A stretch of 64,000 nt of DNA, from the NCBI RefSeq assembly GCF_008935075.1, contig NZ_CP044545.1, positions 1,143,501 to 1,207,500 of the forward strand, in the 5' to 3' direction. The stretch is from Pradoshia sp. D12 (GTDB taxonomy: Bacteria > Bacillota > Bacilli > Bacillales > Pradoshiaceae). This document shows positions 35,101 through 42,819 of this stretch, piece by piece (position 1 is the first letter of the stretch; the number at the start of each line of letters is the position of its first letter). Position numbers and translations under genes: made by a program. The notes beneath the pieces are model-generated. The model saw only the letters and a list, made by a program, of their open reading frames with translations, was not told where the DNA came from and ran no database searches.

Positions 35101-35667
35101 TCATATGCAGCTGTTCAGGCCGCAGAAGAAAGAGAAAGTATCCTGGCTGAGCTCGCAGAATTGACCGATCAATATGTCCAAAAAAAATTAGCTACATTTG
35201 TATTACAGAAGGGAATAGAATATTTCCGTTCCGAAAATCAAAATCCGATTTTAACAAAAGCATCAAAACTGTTTGCAAAATTAACACTGAACTCCTTTGA
35301 AGGATTGACTGTTGATTATAATGAAAAGGATGAAGAAGTACTACTGGGTTTAAGAAATAACGAGAAAATTGGAATAGACGCGATGAGTGATGGAACAAAA
35401 GATCAATTGTATTTATCCTTAAGAGTTGCAAGCATAGAAAAATATTGTGAGGAAAATGAACCTATTCCATTTATTGTCGATGATATTCTTGTTCACTTTG
35501 ATAATGAACGTTCAAAAATTACGTTATCTATCTTAAAAGAATTATCGAAAAAAACTCAAGTTATCTTTTTCACTCATCATTATCATTTATTGGATTTGTT
35601 GGAGGAAACATTGTCGCATGAGGAGTATCAATTGATTCACATTCATAAAGAGGCCGTCATGAGCTGA
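32137..35667 (+). CDS. yhaN: Rad50/SbcC-like ATPase (YhaN)
   Basis: The 1176-residue SMC-like protein has the Walker A GNNEAGKST near residue 33, a long coiled-coil middle, and the C-terminal block with MSDGTKDQLYLSLRVA (signature) and PFIVDDILVHFD (Walker B). It should form a nuclease complex with YhaO. It is longer than the B. subtilis protein (about 960 residues), mainly in the coiled coil. ATG 32137 has AAGGAGG. The third gene of the B. subtilis operon, yhaM, is not here; a terminator follows. Confidence 0.9.
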   Translation: MRFEELNLTAFGHFTDYPVNFQPNQSLHVVYGNNEAGKSTMLRSITQLLYGIPHNSKDSFLHPNSNLRIKARLSNSSGNTLSFIRRKGKSKTILNEAGEALPDNVLLPYINVLSEETFRNMFALNHETLREGGEALLESNGSVGESLFAAASGINTVKKIMQEFDSASKELYKSGGSKPKINELLKKEKELTRRLNDSQMLARQWMQLEDDYLHGKKQLDELREHYLQVDATLKKLSKLNQAAPILIERDRLIEQQKSFTEIPDLPNDFNLQRENVLNELKHADENAKISNTEIMALEEKLAKLDIDEKLLTCESRIQSLFSQVGAYEKENKDLHVNEAKAEQALNRMNDILLKLGYSRVDSVNIEDFRIAISRKEKIRMLYKQYGILHETIKEINKRHESLKETVALKRAEWEGFGEVKNIAKLKLVLDHAQIEGNIEKTIDVLSEEMKDLKDKSMEELNYLPLWDGSVEEFDSFYISILEETINQYIGQLERFNEDKTNLERSIKVEKTIILEAEKSIAELEALSVIPTEDDLERTRQIRDHGWSLIKNKLKGEDIDREAIKEYCSQQEVEEKFEHDLKTTDELSDTMWKESAKVGMKNKSLQDIKRSETKIAAAETQLQFLKDEMNLFFQQWNELWQPFGIEPLSPTEMKEWVRKYTVIKQNQGEYKKKQKLWDELTEKRLAIKSRLYLALSEVIDDLDTQVSEWTLTDLIREANRVVHLATERFNEKNSLEKEWKSKAADLKQIEQELASKQSELVNWREAWEDATKPLQVESQAPIDYTMERLDKYNELTTTYDEWADINSKAKAGMLFVQDYVDHIRIVANTLQLPEPINIQSFIYDLTNQLQEQKKCKQNQLEWQGQLDKRKKEYRLAKDKKEMALNRLDELLQTASVKTIEEMQIIEDKYRQKQKLSAELINLEKVLLEIGNGLSIQEMKDEIDKLDLDFMESEMAELKAELADLEEKRTEQNQIFGVCRKEYEEKIKGNSYAAVQAAEERESILAELAELTDQYVQKKLATFVLQKGIEYFRSENQNPILTKASKLFAKLTLNSFEGLTVDYNEKDEEVLLGLRNNEKIGIDAMSDGTKDQLYLSLRVASIEKYCEENEPIPFIVDDILVHFDNERSKITLSILKELSKKTQVIFFTHHYHLLDLLEETLSHEEYQLIHIHKEAVMS

Positions 35668-35676
35668 AATTAAAAG

Positions 35677-35711
35677 AAGACCAATTCAAACTTTATGAAT
35701 TGGTCTTCTTT
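35677..35711 (+). terminator. Terminator after yhaN
   Basis: AAGACCAATTCA and TGAATTGGTCTT form a perfect 12-bp stem, followed by CTTTTTC. Confidence 0.9.
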
Positions 35712-35727
35712 TTCTTGGTTCACTTTA

Positions 35728-36564
35728 TTATTTTGTATTTTCTTTCTCAGTGATTTCAGAGATTTTATTCATGTTGTCCTGTAATTGAAGCTTTGTGCTT
35801 GATTTACTTAAGAACTGATATAACATTCCTACAAATATTGCTCCACCGACAATATTACCCAAAGTAACAGGAATCAAATTGTAGATGGCATTTCCGATTG
35901 TAATGGTATCAGGATGTGGTGATACTAATGCAATTGAGAATAATGATAAGTTTGCAATGCTATGTTCAAAGCCTGATGAGAAGAATAAAAATACAACTGC
36001 AATCATCATTGCCATTTTAGCTCCGTCACCTTTTACTTGGCTAGGCAAGTAACAAGCTAAACAAACAAGCCAGTTACAAAGGATTCCTTTAAAGAATAAA
36101 GCTGAAACAGATCCATGCATTTTATAAGAAACAATTTCGTGCATTAAATGCTCGTTTGGAATGTGGCTGAATATGCCTGTAAGGTAAAATAAAATGGCAA
36201 AGAAGATTGCCCCAACAGCATTGCCAAGATAACAAGCGCCCCAGTTTCGGCCTAAATCTCTGAGAGTTACCTCATTACGCATATAAGCGACAGTGAAATA
36301 AGCGGTATTACCGGTAAATAGCTCTGCCCCACCGTAAATAATGAGTATTAATGCGATACCAAAGAAAAGTGCCGGGAATAGGTATGCAAAAGGTGAGTCG
36401 GCTACCCTGAAATATTCTCCTGTTCTAAAGCAGGTAATGATTACAAACCCTACAAATATTCCTGCCATCATCGCTCTTAAGAAATAATGAAGAGGAAAAT
36501 GGTCTAACAGCCTTTTCTTTTTCTTTGCAAGGGCAACTAAATACTGTAATCCTTGTTCTTCCAT
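35728..36564 (-). CDS. Formate/nitrite transporter (FNT) family channel
   Basis: The 278-residue protein has the FNT fold with six helices. It carries YGGAELFTGNTAYFTVA (loop 3 region), NWLVCLACYLPSQVKGDGAK (loop with the conserved lysine) and FFSSGFEHSIANLSLF with the pore histidine. FNT pentamers pass formate, nitrite or hydrosulfide. ATG 36564 has AGGAGG. An Fnr-type box upstream suggests anaerobic induction. No formate lyase or nitrite reductase gene is adjacent, so the anion is undetermined. Confidence 0.9.
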   Translation of the reverse strand: MEEQGLQYLVALAKKKKRLLDHFPLHYFLRAMMAGIFVGFVIITCFRTGEYFRVADSPFAYLFPALFFGIALILIIYGGAELFTGNTAYFTVAYMRNEVTLRDLGRNWGACYLGNAVGAIFFAILFYLTGIFSHIPNEHLMHEIVSYKMHGSVSALFFKGILCNWLVCLACYLPSQVKGDGAKMAMMIAVVFLFFSSGFEHSIANLSLFSIALVSPHPDTITIGNAIYNLIPVTLGNIVGGAIFVGMLYQFLSKSSTKLQLQDNMNKISEITEKENTK

Positions 36565-36610
36565 GATGTTAAATTCCTCCTATGCTGAAAAAACGTCTAC
36601 TAAATAAACT

Positions 36611-36616
36611 ACTATG
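36611..36616 (-). promoter_or_regulatory. Possible -10 box of the FNT gene
   Basis: CATAGT on the minus strand puts a start about 44 bases from the centre of the Fnr-type site, near the -41.5 position of class II activation. Confidence 0.35.
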
Positions 36617-36640
36617 ACTTCTATAATTAATCAATAAGCT

Positions 36641-36656
36641 TGTGAAATTATTCACT
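36641..36656. promoter_or_regulatory. Fnr box candidate
   Basis: TGTGAAATTATTCACT matches the TGTGA-N6-TCACT consensus of Bacillus Fnr exactly. It lies 77 bases upstream of the FNT start codon. Confidence 0.65.
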
Positions 36657-36757
36657 TTTCTGATAGCCTCTTTTATTCAAATAAGGTAAACTTGCGTAAA
36701 TCTTGTGATTATCTTCCACCGAATACGGGTAAGGTAAGTATAAGGATGGTGATTATC

Positions 36758-36856
36758 TTGAAAAGTAAAATCTTAAAAAGAGTTATTGCAGCAGCTGCAC
36801 CTTTCGTGATCAGCTATATTACAAAAAAATTAACCAATAAGAAAAAAGTAGCTTAA
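36758..36856 (+). CDS. Small basic amphipathic peptide, 32 residues
   Basis: TTG 36758 preceded by AAGGATGGTG opens MKSKILKRVIAAAAPFVISY, continuing ITKKLTNKKKVA. It has a basic start, a hydrophobic middle and a very basic end; a membrane-surface peptide is possible. A hairpin with a long T-run directly follows, so it has the form of a stand-alone gene. I do not recognise a family, and function is unknown. Confidence 0.62.
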   Translation: MKSKILKRVIAAAAPFVISYITKKLTNKKKVA

Positions 36857-37166
36857 AGGACGGGCAATAATGCTCGTTTTTTTTATGTTATCTTACCTTG
36901 CCCCAAAGAATTGCGAAATACTTAAACGGACACTAATTGACTGTAATTCACTACATATGAGAAAATATGACTGTTTGATTAAAACTTATGATTCGCCTAT
37001 TCACATATTATTTTTTTACATGGTATATTTGATAAGATGGATTTTGATTTTAATAAGAATTGTTAAAGTGGTTATTTTCTTTTTACAACATCAAAGTATC
37101 ATTGGAGATGTAGATCCAAGATGAATAGATTTATGAAGTTTTACTATATATAAAAGGATGGCTTAC
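36857..37166. other. Leader region of prfC, no gene seen
   Basis: After the terminator of the small gene the stretch is AT-rich. A frame at 36870-37124 begins inside the terminator and has no ribosome binding site. No riboswitch motif was recognised. Confidence 0.5.
36860..36884 (+). terminator. Terminator of the small peptide gene
   Basis: ACGGGCA pairs with TGCTCGT (one G-T pair) around ATAA, followed by about eight T. Confidence 0.82.
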
Positions 37167-38750
37167 ATGACAAATTTAAAAGAACAGATAGAATCAAGAA
37201 GAACCTTTGCAATTATTTCTCACCCTGACGCAGGTAAAACGACGTTAACAGAAAAGTTGCTCTTATTTGGTGGCGCAATCCGTGACGCTGGAACTGTAAA
37301 AGGACGTAAAACCGGTAAATATGCGACAAGCGACTGGATGGAAATTGAGAAGCAGCGTGGAATTTCCGTAACCTCTAGTGTTATGCAGTTTGACTATAAT
37401 GGGACCCGTGTTAATATCCTCGACACACCTGGACACCAAGATTTCAGTGAAGATACGTACCGTACATTAATGGCTGTTGATAGCGCAGTTATGATTATTG
37501 ATGCTGCCAAAGGGATTGAAGCACAAACATTGAAATTATTTAAGGTTTGTCGCATGAGAGGAATTCCTATTTTCACATTTATTAATAAAATGGATCGCCA
37601 AGGTAAATTGCCGCTTGAGCTATTGGCTGAGTTGGAGGAAGTGCTTGGAATAGAATCCTATCCAATGAACTGGCCAATCGGGATGGGTAAAGACTTCTTC
37701 GGTATTTATGACCGTTATTATAACCGAATTGAAATGTTTAAGGCTGAAGATGAAGAGAGATACTTAAAATTGAATGAAGAAGGCGAAGTAGAAGATGAAA
37801 ATCACTCTATTGTTGAGTCTCCTTTATATGAGCAAACATTGGAAGAAGTGTTATTGTTAAATGAAGCAGGAAATGAATTTTCGCGTGAAAAAGTCAGAAA
37901 TGGTGAATTAATTCCTGTATTCTTTGGAAGTGCCCTTACTAATTTTGGCGTTCAGACATTTTTGGATACGTATTTAGAGTTTGCGCCAAAGCCTCAGCCA
38001 AGACCATCATCCGTGGGGCCGGTTGAACCCGTTCAGGATACTTTTTCAGGATTTATATTTAAAATCCAAGCAAATATGAATCCGATGCACCGTGACCGAA
38101 TTGCCTTTTTGCGCATTTGCTCAGGTAAGTTTGAACGTGGGATGACTGTTCAATTAAGCCGAACAGGCAAGCCTATGAAACTTAATAATTCAACACAATT
38201 TCTTGCAGAGGAAAGAAACAATATTGCTGAAGCAGTAGCAGGAGATATTATCGGATTATATGATACAGGAACCTATCAGATTGGTGATACGCTAACTTCA
38301 GGAAAAGAAGCATTTTCTTTCGAACGTCTGCCACAATTTACACCTGAAATGTTTGTACGTGTCAGCGCTAAAAATGTATTAAAACAAAAGCATTTTCACA
38401 AGGGAATTAATCAGCTTGTACAGGAAGGTGCCATTCAATTATTTAAAACAGTTGGGATTGAATCCTATATTCTTGGAGCAGTCGGACAGTTACAGTTTGA
38501 GGTATTTGAGCACCGTATGAAAAATGAGTATAATACAGAAGTTATCATGGAAAGAATGGGTGACAAGATTGCCCGTTGGACAACGAATGAAAAAATCGAT
38601 GAAAAGCTTTCAAGTTCAAGAAGTCTTTTGGTACGCGATCGCTATGATCAATATGCTTTCTTATTCGAAAATGACTTTGCACTGCGTTGGTTCCAGGAAA
38701 AAAATCCTTCTATAGAACTATATAATCCAATGGATCAGCACGAACGTTAA
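37167..38750 (+). CDS. prfC: Peptide chain release factor 3
   Basis: The 527-residue translational GTPase frees RF1/RF2 from the ribosome after termination. G1 is SHPDAGKTT; also seen are the switch segment [16 protein letters not shown]3 [12 protein letters not shown]4 NKMD and the RF3-specific C-terminal domain ([16 protein letters not shown]). Length agrees with other RF3 proteins. ATG 37167 has AAAAGGA eight bases upstream; 37158 would place the start inside it. As I recall, RF3 is patchy in bacilli and missing in B. subtilis. Confidence 0.95.
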   Translation: MTNLKEQIESRRTFAIISHPDAGKTTLTEKLLLFGGAIRDAGTVKGRKTGKYATSDWMEIEKQRGISVTSSVMQFDYNGTRVNILDTPGHQDFSEDTYRTLMAVDSAVMIIDAAKGIEAQTLKLFKVCRMRGIPIFTFINKMDRQGKLPLELLAELEEVLGIESYPMNWPIGMGKDFFGIYDRYYNRIEMFKAEDEERYLKLNEEGEVEDENHSIVESPLYEQTLEEVLLLNEAGNEFSREKVRNGELIPVFFGSALTNFGVQTFLDTYLEFAPKPQPRPSSVGPVEPVQDTFSGFIFKIQANMNPMHRDRIAFLRICSGKFERGMTVQLSRTGKPMKLNNSTQFLAEERNNIAEAVAGDIIGLYDTGTYQIGDTLTSGKEAFSFERLPQFTPEMFVRVSAKNVLKQKHFHKGINQLVQEGAIQLFKTVGIESYILGAVGQLQFEVFEHRMKNEYNTEVIMERMGDKIARWTTNEKIDEKLSSSRSLLVRDRYDQYAFLFENDFALRWFQEKNPSIELYNPMDQHER

Positions 38751-38758
38751 CTAAATTT

Positions 38759-38799
38759 AAGCAGGATTTAGCCTATATAGGGTTAAATCCTGCTTTTTT
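38759..38799 (+). terminator. Terminator after prfC
   Basis: AAGCAGGATTTA and TAAATCCTGCTT form a perfect stem, followed by TTTTTT. Confidence 0.9.
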
Positions 38800-38820
38800 C
38801 TGTTATATAACAATTAACCG

Positions 38821-38850
38821 TTGACATATTTTTCTAAATATTCTTACAAT
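38821..38850 (+). promoter_or_regulatory. Sigma-A promoter of the reductase-ALDH operon
   Basis: TTGACA and TACAAT are 18 bases apart, 30 bases before the first start codon. Confidence 0.75.
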
Positions 38851-38879
38851 AGTGGAAAGAAGATTAGGAGAGTGAAACA

Positions 38880-39977
38880 ATGAAACATGTCTATTTTTTT
38901 ACCGGGTTTCCAGGTTTTATTTCAAATCAACTAATAAGAGAGCTAAAAAAACAGGATCAGTTATTTAATAAAGTGATTGCTATTGTACTGCCGTCTGTGT
39001 GGCATAAGGCTGTCAGTGAAAGATTAAAAATTATAAACGAGTTCAATTTAGATGAAAATCAGTTTATCCTTATTGAAGGAGACATCACCAAACCCGGTTT
39101 AAACATCAGTAAAAAAGAAAGCGGTTTCAAAAAGGGAGAAATTACCCATTTTTTTCACTTAGCTGCGATTTATGATTTAGCTGTTCCAAAAAATATAGCC
39201 TATTTGGTGAATGTCGATGGAACACACAATGTAAATGATTATGTATTGACCCTTCCTAACCTATTGAGGTATACCTATTTTAGTACAGCTTATGTAGCTG
39301 GAAGACGTGAAGGAAAGCTGTATGAGCATGAATTAATTAAACCAGATAAATTTAAAAATTATTATGAAGAAACCAAATATGAAGCAGAAGTCCTTGTTCG
39401 AAAGATTATGGATCATGTTCCTGTTACAGTCATTCGGCCGGGTATCGTAAAAGGAAATACCCTAACTGGAGAAACCATTAAATTTGACGGCCCATATTTT
39501 ATATTAAATTTCCTCGACAGAATCAGATACCTTCCAATTATCCCTAATATAACTAAGTCAACCTGTGTGATCAATTTGGTTCCTGTTGACTATATAATAA
39601 AAGCAACAGCTTATTTAACTTTAAGCCCTAAAGGTGCTGGAAAAACATATCATTTAACGGATCCTAATCCATATACGGTTACAGATATTTATAAGTTGTT
39701 TTTGAAAGGGTATAATGGAAAACGACCAATTGGGTATTTGCCGTTCGGGCTGACGAAAATGGCTTTATCAATCAAGCCAATAAGAAAGTTTCTGGGTGTG
39801 GAAGTTGAATCACTTGATTATTTCACCTGGAAAGGAGAATTTGATTGTGTACAGGCACAGGCTGATTTAGCTGAAGGGGGCATTTTATGTCCTGATTTTA
39901 AGGAAGGTGTAGTGCCAATGGTTGAATATTATAGAGCCAATAAGAACAATCGGGCGTTTCATATAGAGATTACATAA
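38880..39977 (+). CDS. NAD-binding SDR of the male-sterility / fatty acyl reductase type
   Basis: The 365-residue extended SDR has a Rossmann start YFFTGFPGFISNQLIREL (motif TGxxGxxx), the segment HLAAIYDLAVP, the active Tyr/Lys in YYEETKYEAEVLVR and RPGIVKG. The layout matches the NAD-binding 4 (male sterility) family, which reduces acyl thioesters or acts on activated lipids. ATG 38880 follows AGGAGAGTG. It shares a transcript with an aldehyde dehydrogenase 17 bases on, so aldehyde formation and removal is a reasonable idea; it is inference. Confidence 0.8.
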   Translation: MKHVYFFTGFPGFISNQLIRELKKQDQLFNKVIAIVLPSVWHKAVSERLKIINEFNLDENQFILIEGDITKPGLNISKKESGFKKGEITHFFHLAAIYDLAVPKNIAYLVNVDGTHNVNDYVLTLPNLLRYTYFSTAYVAGRREGKLYEHELIKPDKFKNYYEETKYEAEVLVRKIMDHVPVTVIRPGIVKGNTLTGETIKFDGPYFILNFLDRIRYLPIIPNITKSTCVINLVPVDYIIKATAYLTLSPKGAGKTYHLTDPNPYTVTDIYKLFLKGYNGKRPIGYLPFGLTKMALSIKPIRKFLGVEVESLDYFTWKGEFDCVQAQADLAEGGILCPDFKEGVVPMVEYYRANKNNRAFHIEIT

Positions 39978-39994
39978 TTAGAGGAGGAACAAAG

Positions 39995-41539
39995 TTGGAA
40001 GCCTTAAAAGAAATGGTAAATGTATATGCTCCTGCAACGGGAGAACTGATTATGCAGTATGAGGAGATGCCGGCTAGTCAAGCTGGTGAAATAATGAATA
40101 AATCCAAAGGGGCTTTTCTTTCGTGGTCACAATTAGATATAGACGAACGTTTACGCTATCTAAAGCAGTTGCGGCATACGATTGTGAATAGACTTGATGA
40201 AATTGCTGAGCTCATTTCAAAGGATACAGGGAAAGTCAAAACAGATGCATTAGTGGCTGATATCATGCCTGCCCTCGATGCTATTAGTCATATTGAAAAA
40301 CATGCGAAAAAAACATTTAAGGCACAAAAGGTTCGTACACCTTTTTTGTTAATGGGTCATAAATCGAGTATTCATTATATGCCAAGAGGCTCTGTGCTTG
40401 TTATCTCACCATGGAATTATCCATTCCTTTTGGCTATGGTTCCTGTTGTATCCGCGCTTGCAGGCGGTAATACGGTTATTTTGAAACCATCAGAAGTTAC
40501 TCCGGCAGTGGGTAAGTTAATTGAAACATTGTTTAAAGAAGCTGGATTTCCTGATCATGTTTTTCAAGTAGCCCATGGCGGTAAGGAACTTGGTGCCAGT
40601 CTTACGAAGCAAAAGCCTGATTATATCTTTTTTACAGGGTCTGTAGGTACGGGACGTATTATTCAGGAAATAGCAGCACGAGATCTTATCCCAACCACTC
40701 TTGAGCTCGGTGGAAAGGATCCAATGATTGTGTTTAGTGATGCTGATTATAAGCGTGCAGCAAAGGGGGCTGTTTGGGGAGCATTTACAAATAGCGGTCA
40801 AGTTTGTATGAGTGTAGAGAGATTGATTATCCAAAGAGAGGCGCTTGAGCCATTCTTACAGGAGTTACTTCCAATTGTTAATCAATTAAAGCAAGGAAAT
40901 GGAAAAGAATCAGATATCGGTTCTATGACCTCAATACAGCAAATATCTATTGTAAGAGAGCATATTGAAGATGCCCTATTAAAAGGCGCCACTCTCCTGA
41001 CTGGTGATCCGCCTTCTGAATGGAATGAAAATTCCATGTTTATTAAGCCGATTGTTTTAACAAATGTTTCAGAGGATATGCTTGTGATGCAGGAGGAAAC
41101 ATTTGGTCCGGTTCTGCCTATACTGACTGTTGAAACAGAAGAAGAAGCTATACGAGCCGCTAATCATTCCAAATACGGATTAAATGCAAGTGTTTGGACA
41201 ACAAATAAGGAAAAAGGACGGCTGACAGCTAAGAAGCTTTTGTCAGGTGCTGTGTTAATTAATGATGTTTTAATAACAGTTGCCAATAATAATCTTCCAT
41301 TTGGCGGAGTTAAAGAAAGCGGAATAGGCAGGTATCATGGGGATCAGGGTCTTCGTATATTTTGTCATGAAAAAGCAGTAATGGAAGATATGGGCCTCAA
41401 AAAATCGGAGATTCAGTGGTATCCTTATGAAGGGAAATATGAACATTTCCATGCACTGTTAACAGCCTACTTTGGCAAAAGGAAATCGATGATGAAGGTA
41501 ATCAAGGAATATCTGAAATTAATAAAACTATCAAAATAA
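39995..41539 (+). CDS. Aldehyde dehydrogenase family protein
   Basis: The 514-residue NAD(P)-dependent aldehyde dehydrogenase has the block SPWNYPFLLAMVPVVSALAGGNTVILKPSE, the catalytic Glu in TLELGGKDP and the catalytic Cys in SGQVCMSVERL. The C-terminus has a basic-hydrophobic extension (GKRKSMMKVIKEYLKLIKLSK) as in membrane-associated fatty aldehyde dehydrogenases. TTG 39995 follows GAGGAGG. It is cotranscribed with the acyl-reductase-like SDR. The substrate is probably a long aldehyde, by inference. Confidence 0.88.
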   Translation: MEALKEMVNVYAPATGELIMQYEEMPASQAGEIMNKSKGAFLSWSQLDIDERLRYLKQLRHTIVNRLDEIAELISKDTGKVKTDALVADIMPALDAISHIEKHAKKTFKAQKVRTPFLLMGHKSSIHYMPRGSVLVISPWNYPFLLAMVPVVSALAGGNTVILKPSEVTPAVGKLIETLFKEAGFPDHVFQVAHGGKELGASLTKQKPDYIFFTGSVGTGRIIQEIAARDLIPTTLELGGKDPMIVFSDADYKRAAKGAVWGAFTNSGQVCMSVERLIIQREALEPFLQELLPIVNQLKQGNGKESDIGSMTSIQQISIVREHIEDALLKGATLLTGDPPSEWNENSMFIKPIVLTNVSEDMLVMQEETFGPVLPILTVETEEEAIRAANHSKYGLNASVWTTNKEKGRLTAKKLLSGAVLINDVLITVANNNLPFGGVKESGIGRYHGDQGLRIFCHEKAVMEDMGLKKSEIQWYPYEGKYEHFHALLTAYFGKRKSMMKVIKEYLKLIKLSK

Positions 41540-41560
41540 ATACTATCTATGAGTTAATAC

Positions 41561-41589
41561 TTGCGCTTGTATCCAGAAGCCAATATAAT
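41561..41589 (+). promoter_or_regulatory. Promoter of the Mn riboswitch-terC transcript
   Basis: TTGCGC and TATAAT are 17 bases apart, ending 26 bases before the aptamer. Confidence 0.6.
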
Positions 41590-41615
41590 AGGTATACAAA
41601 CTTCATACAAACCTT

Positions 41616-41718
41616 TCAAAGGGGAGTAGCGTTAGGGAAACCTAAAACAAAGTCGTCAGTACGTGGTTTTTACCATCGGCTTTGTTGGCATTTTTACAAT
41701 GTCTAGCAAGACCTTTGT
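41616..41718 (+). promoter_or_regulatory. yybP-ykoY manganese riboswitch
   Basis: The P1 stem CAAAGG (41617-41622) pairs with CCTTTG (41712-41717). Inside are the family hallmarks GGGGAGTAGC and, on the 3' side, TCTAGCAAGACC, with the two coaxial arms between (ACAAAGTCGTC... CGGCTTTGTTGGC). It precedes a TerC family gene, as ykoY in B. subtilis. Mn2+ binding stabilises P1. Confidence 0.94.
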
Positions 41719-41755
41719 CAAAAAAGAATTACTTTTTTGGCATGGGTCTTTTTTG
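41708..41755 (+). terminator. Expression-platform terminator of the Mn riboswitch
   Basis: AAGACC (41708-41713) pairs with GGTCTT (41745-41750), with inner stem CAAAAAAG/CTTTTTTG, followed by T. Its 5' arm overlaps the 3' strand of P1, so Mn2+ binding should prevent termination: an ON switch. Confidence 0.88.
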
Positions 41756-41785
41756 TTGGTTTGGAAAATAAAAGGAGGTTTACTT

Positions 41786-42562
41786 ATGGATTGGGCAATA
41801 ATTTTAGAGTACGCCTGGGTATTATTGGTGTTAATTGGACTTGAAGGAATTCTTGCAGCCGATAACGCAGTCGTAATGGCTGTAATGGTTAAACATCTTC
41901 CGAAGGAACAACAGAAAAAAGCTTTGTTTTATGGACTAATTGGTGCGTTCGTCTTTAGGATCGGTTCCCTGTTCCTGATTTCATTACTTGTAGATTTATG
42001 GCAAATACAAGCAATTGGAGCTGTATATTTGCTCTACATTATGATTAATTATTTAGTGAAACACTATTTCTTGAAATCTGAAGATGAAGCGGTCAAGGAA
42101 AAAAAGAAATCCGGTTTCTGGATGACTGTTCTAAAGGTCGAGGTAGCAGACTTGGCATTTGCAGTAGATTCCATGCTTGCAGCTGTTGCTTTAGCTGTAA
42201 CTCTACCGGCGGTAGGGTCGTTTAATATCGGCGGTATCAATGGTGGGCAATTTATTGTTATGTTCCTTGGAGGATTTATTGGATTAGTTATTATGAGGTT
42301 TGCTGCAACACAATTTGTTGTACTATTGAACAAGCGACCATCTCTGGAAACAGCTGCTTTTCTAATTGTCGGCTGGGTGGGGGTTAAGCTGGCTGTCATG
42401 ACATTGGCACATCCAGGTGTTGGAATTCTTGACCATCATTTCCCAGAGTCTACAACTTGGAAAATCATATTCTGGGGTGTCTTAGTATCGATTGTGGTTA
42501 TTGGATACCTCGTATCAGGTAAAGATTTGAAAGCTAAAAATCAAATTGACCAGGAAATGTAA
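41786..42562 (+). CDS. ykoY: TerC family membrane protein (Mn2+ exporter type)
   Basis: The 258-residue protein has about seven helices with the TerC acidic motifs LEGILAADNAVVMAVM and VADLAFAVDSMLAAVALAV. TerC proteins of this group export manganese, also to secreted metalloproteins. ATG 41786 has AAAGGAGG; an upstream in-frame start at 41663 lies inside the riboswitch and is rejected. The Mn2+ riboswitch should turn expression on at high manganese. Confidence 0.93.
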   Translation: MDWAIILEYAWVLLVLIGLEGILAADNAVVMAVMVKHLPKEQQKKALFYGLIGAFVFRIGSLFLISLLVDLWQIQAIGAVYLLYIMINYLVKHYFLKSEDEAVKEKKKSGFWMTVLKVEVADLAFAVDSMLAAVALAVTLPAVGSFNIGGINGGQFIVMFLGGFIGLVIMRFAATQFVVLLNKRPSLETAAFLIVGWVGVKLAVMTLAHPGVGILDHHFPESTTWKIIFWGVLVSIVVIGYLVSGKDLKAKNQIDQEM

Positions 42563-42597
42563 AATTACAAAGATATAAATTAATAGATTAAGTGAAG

Positions 42598-42637
42598 ACC
42601 CGGGATGCATGATTATGTGCGTTCCGGTTTTTTTATT
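42598..42637 (+). terminator. Terminator after terC
   Basis: ACCCGGGATGCAT pairs with ATGTGCGTTCCGGT with some mismatches, followed by TTTTTTT. Confidence 0.8.
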
Positions 42638-42786
42638 TTTGCAACCACTTGGATAAAATTTGGTTATAACCCCTATATACGGAAATTTGTGTACGTATGA
42701 TATAGCATAATAAATAAACCGACCAAGCATTATTTATAACAAATGAAGAGTGAAAACATCCCACAAAGACCATACATTGCAACATA

Positions 42787-42795
42787 TGGTATAAT
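42787..42795 (+). promoter_or_regulatory. Extended -10 promoter of sigI
   Basis: TGGTATAAT is a TGn extended -10 close to the sigI start. A sigma-I-like -35 (ACCCCT, about 42668) is present further upstream, but I could not find a matching -10. Confidence 0.45.
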
Positions 42796-42819
42796 TTGTG
42801 CAGGGATGAGGTGAACATA

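Noticed and set aside
36870-37124. 84-codon frame before prfC
   Set aside because: It begins inside a terminator T-run and reads as random AT-rich codons.
41663-41785. Upstream extension of the TerC protein
   Set aside because: These bases form the Mn riboswitch and terminator; the ribosome binding site is at 41771-41778.
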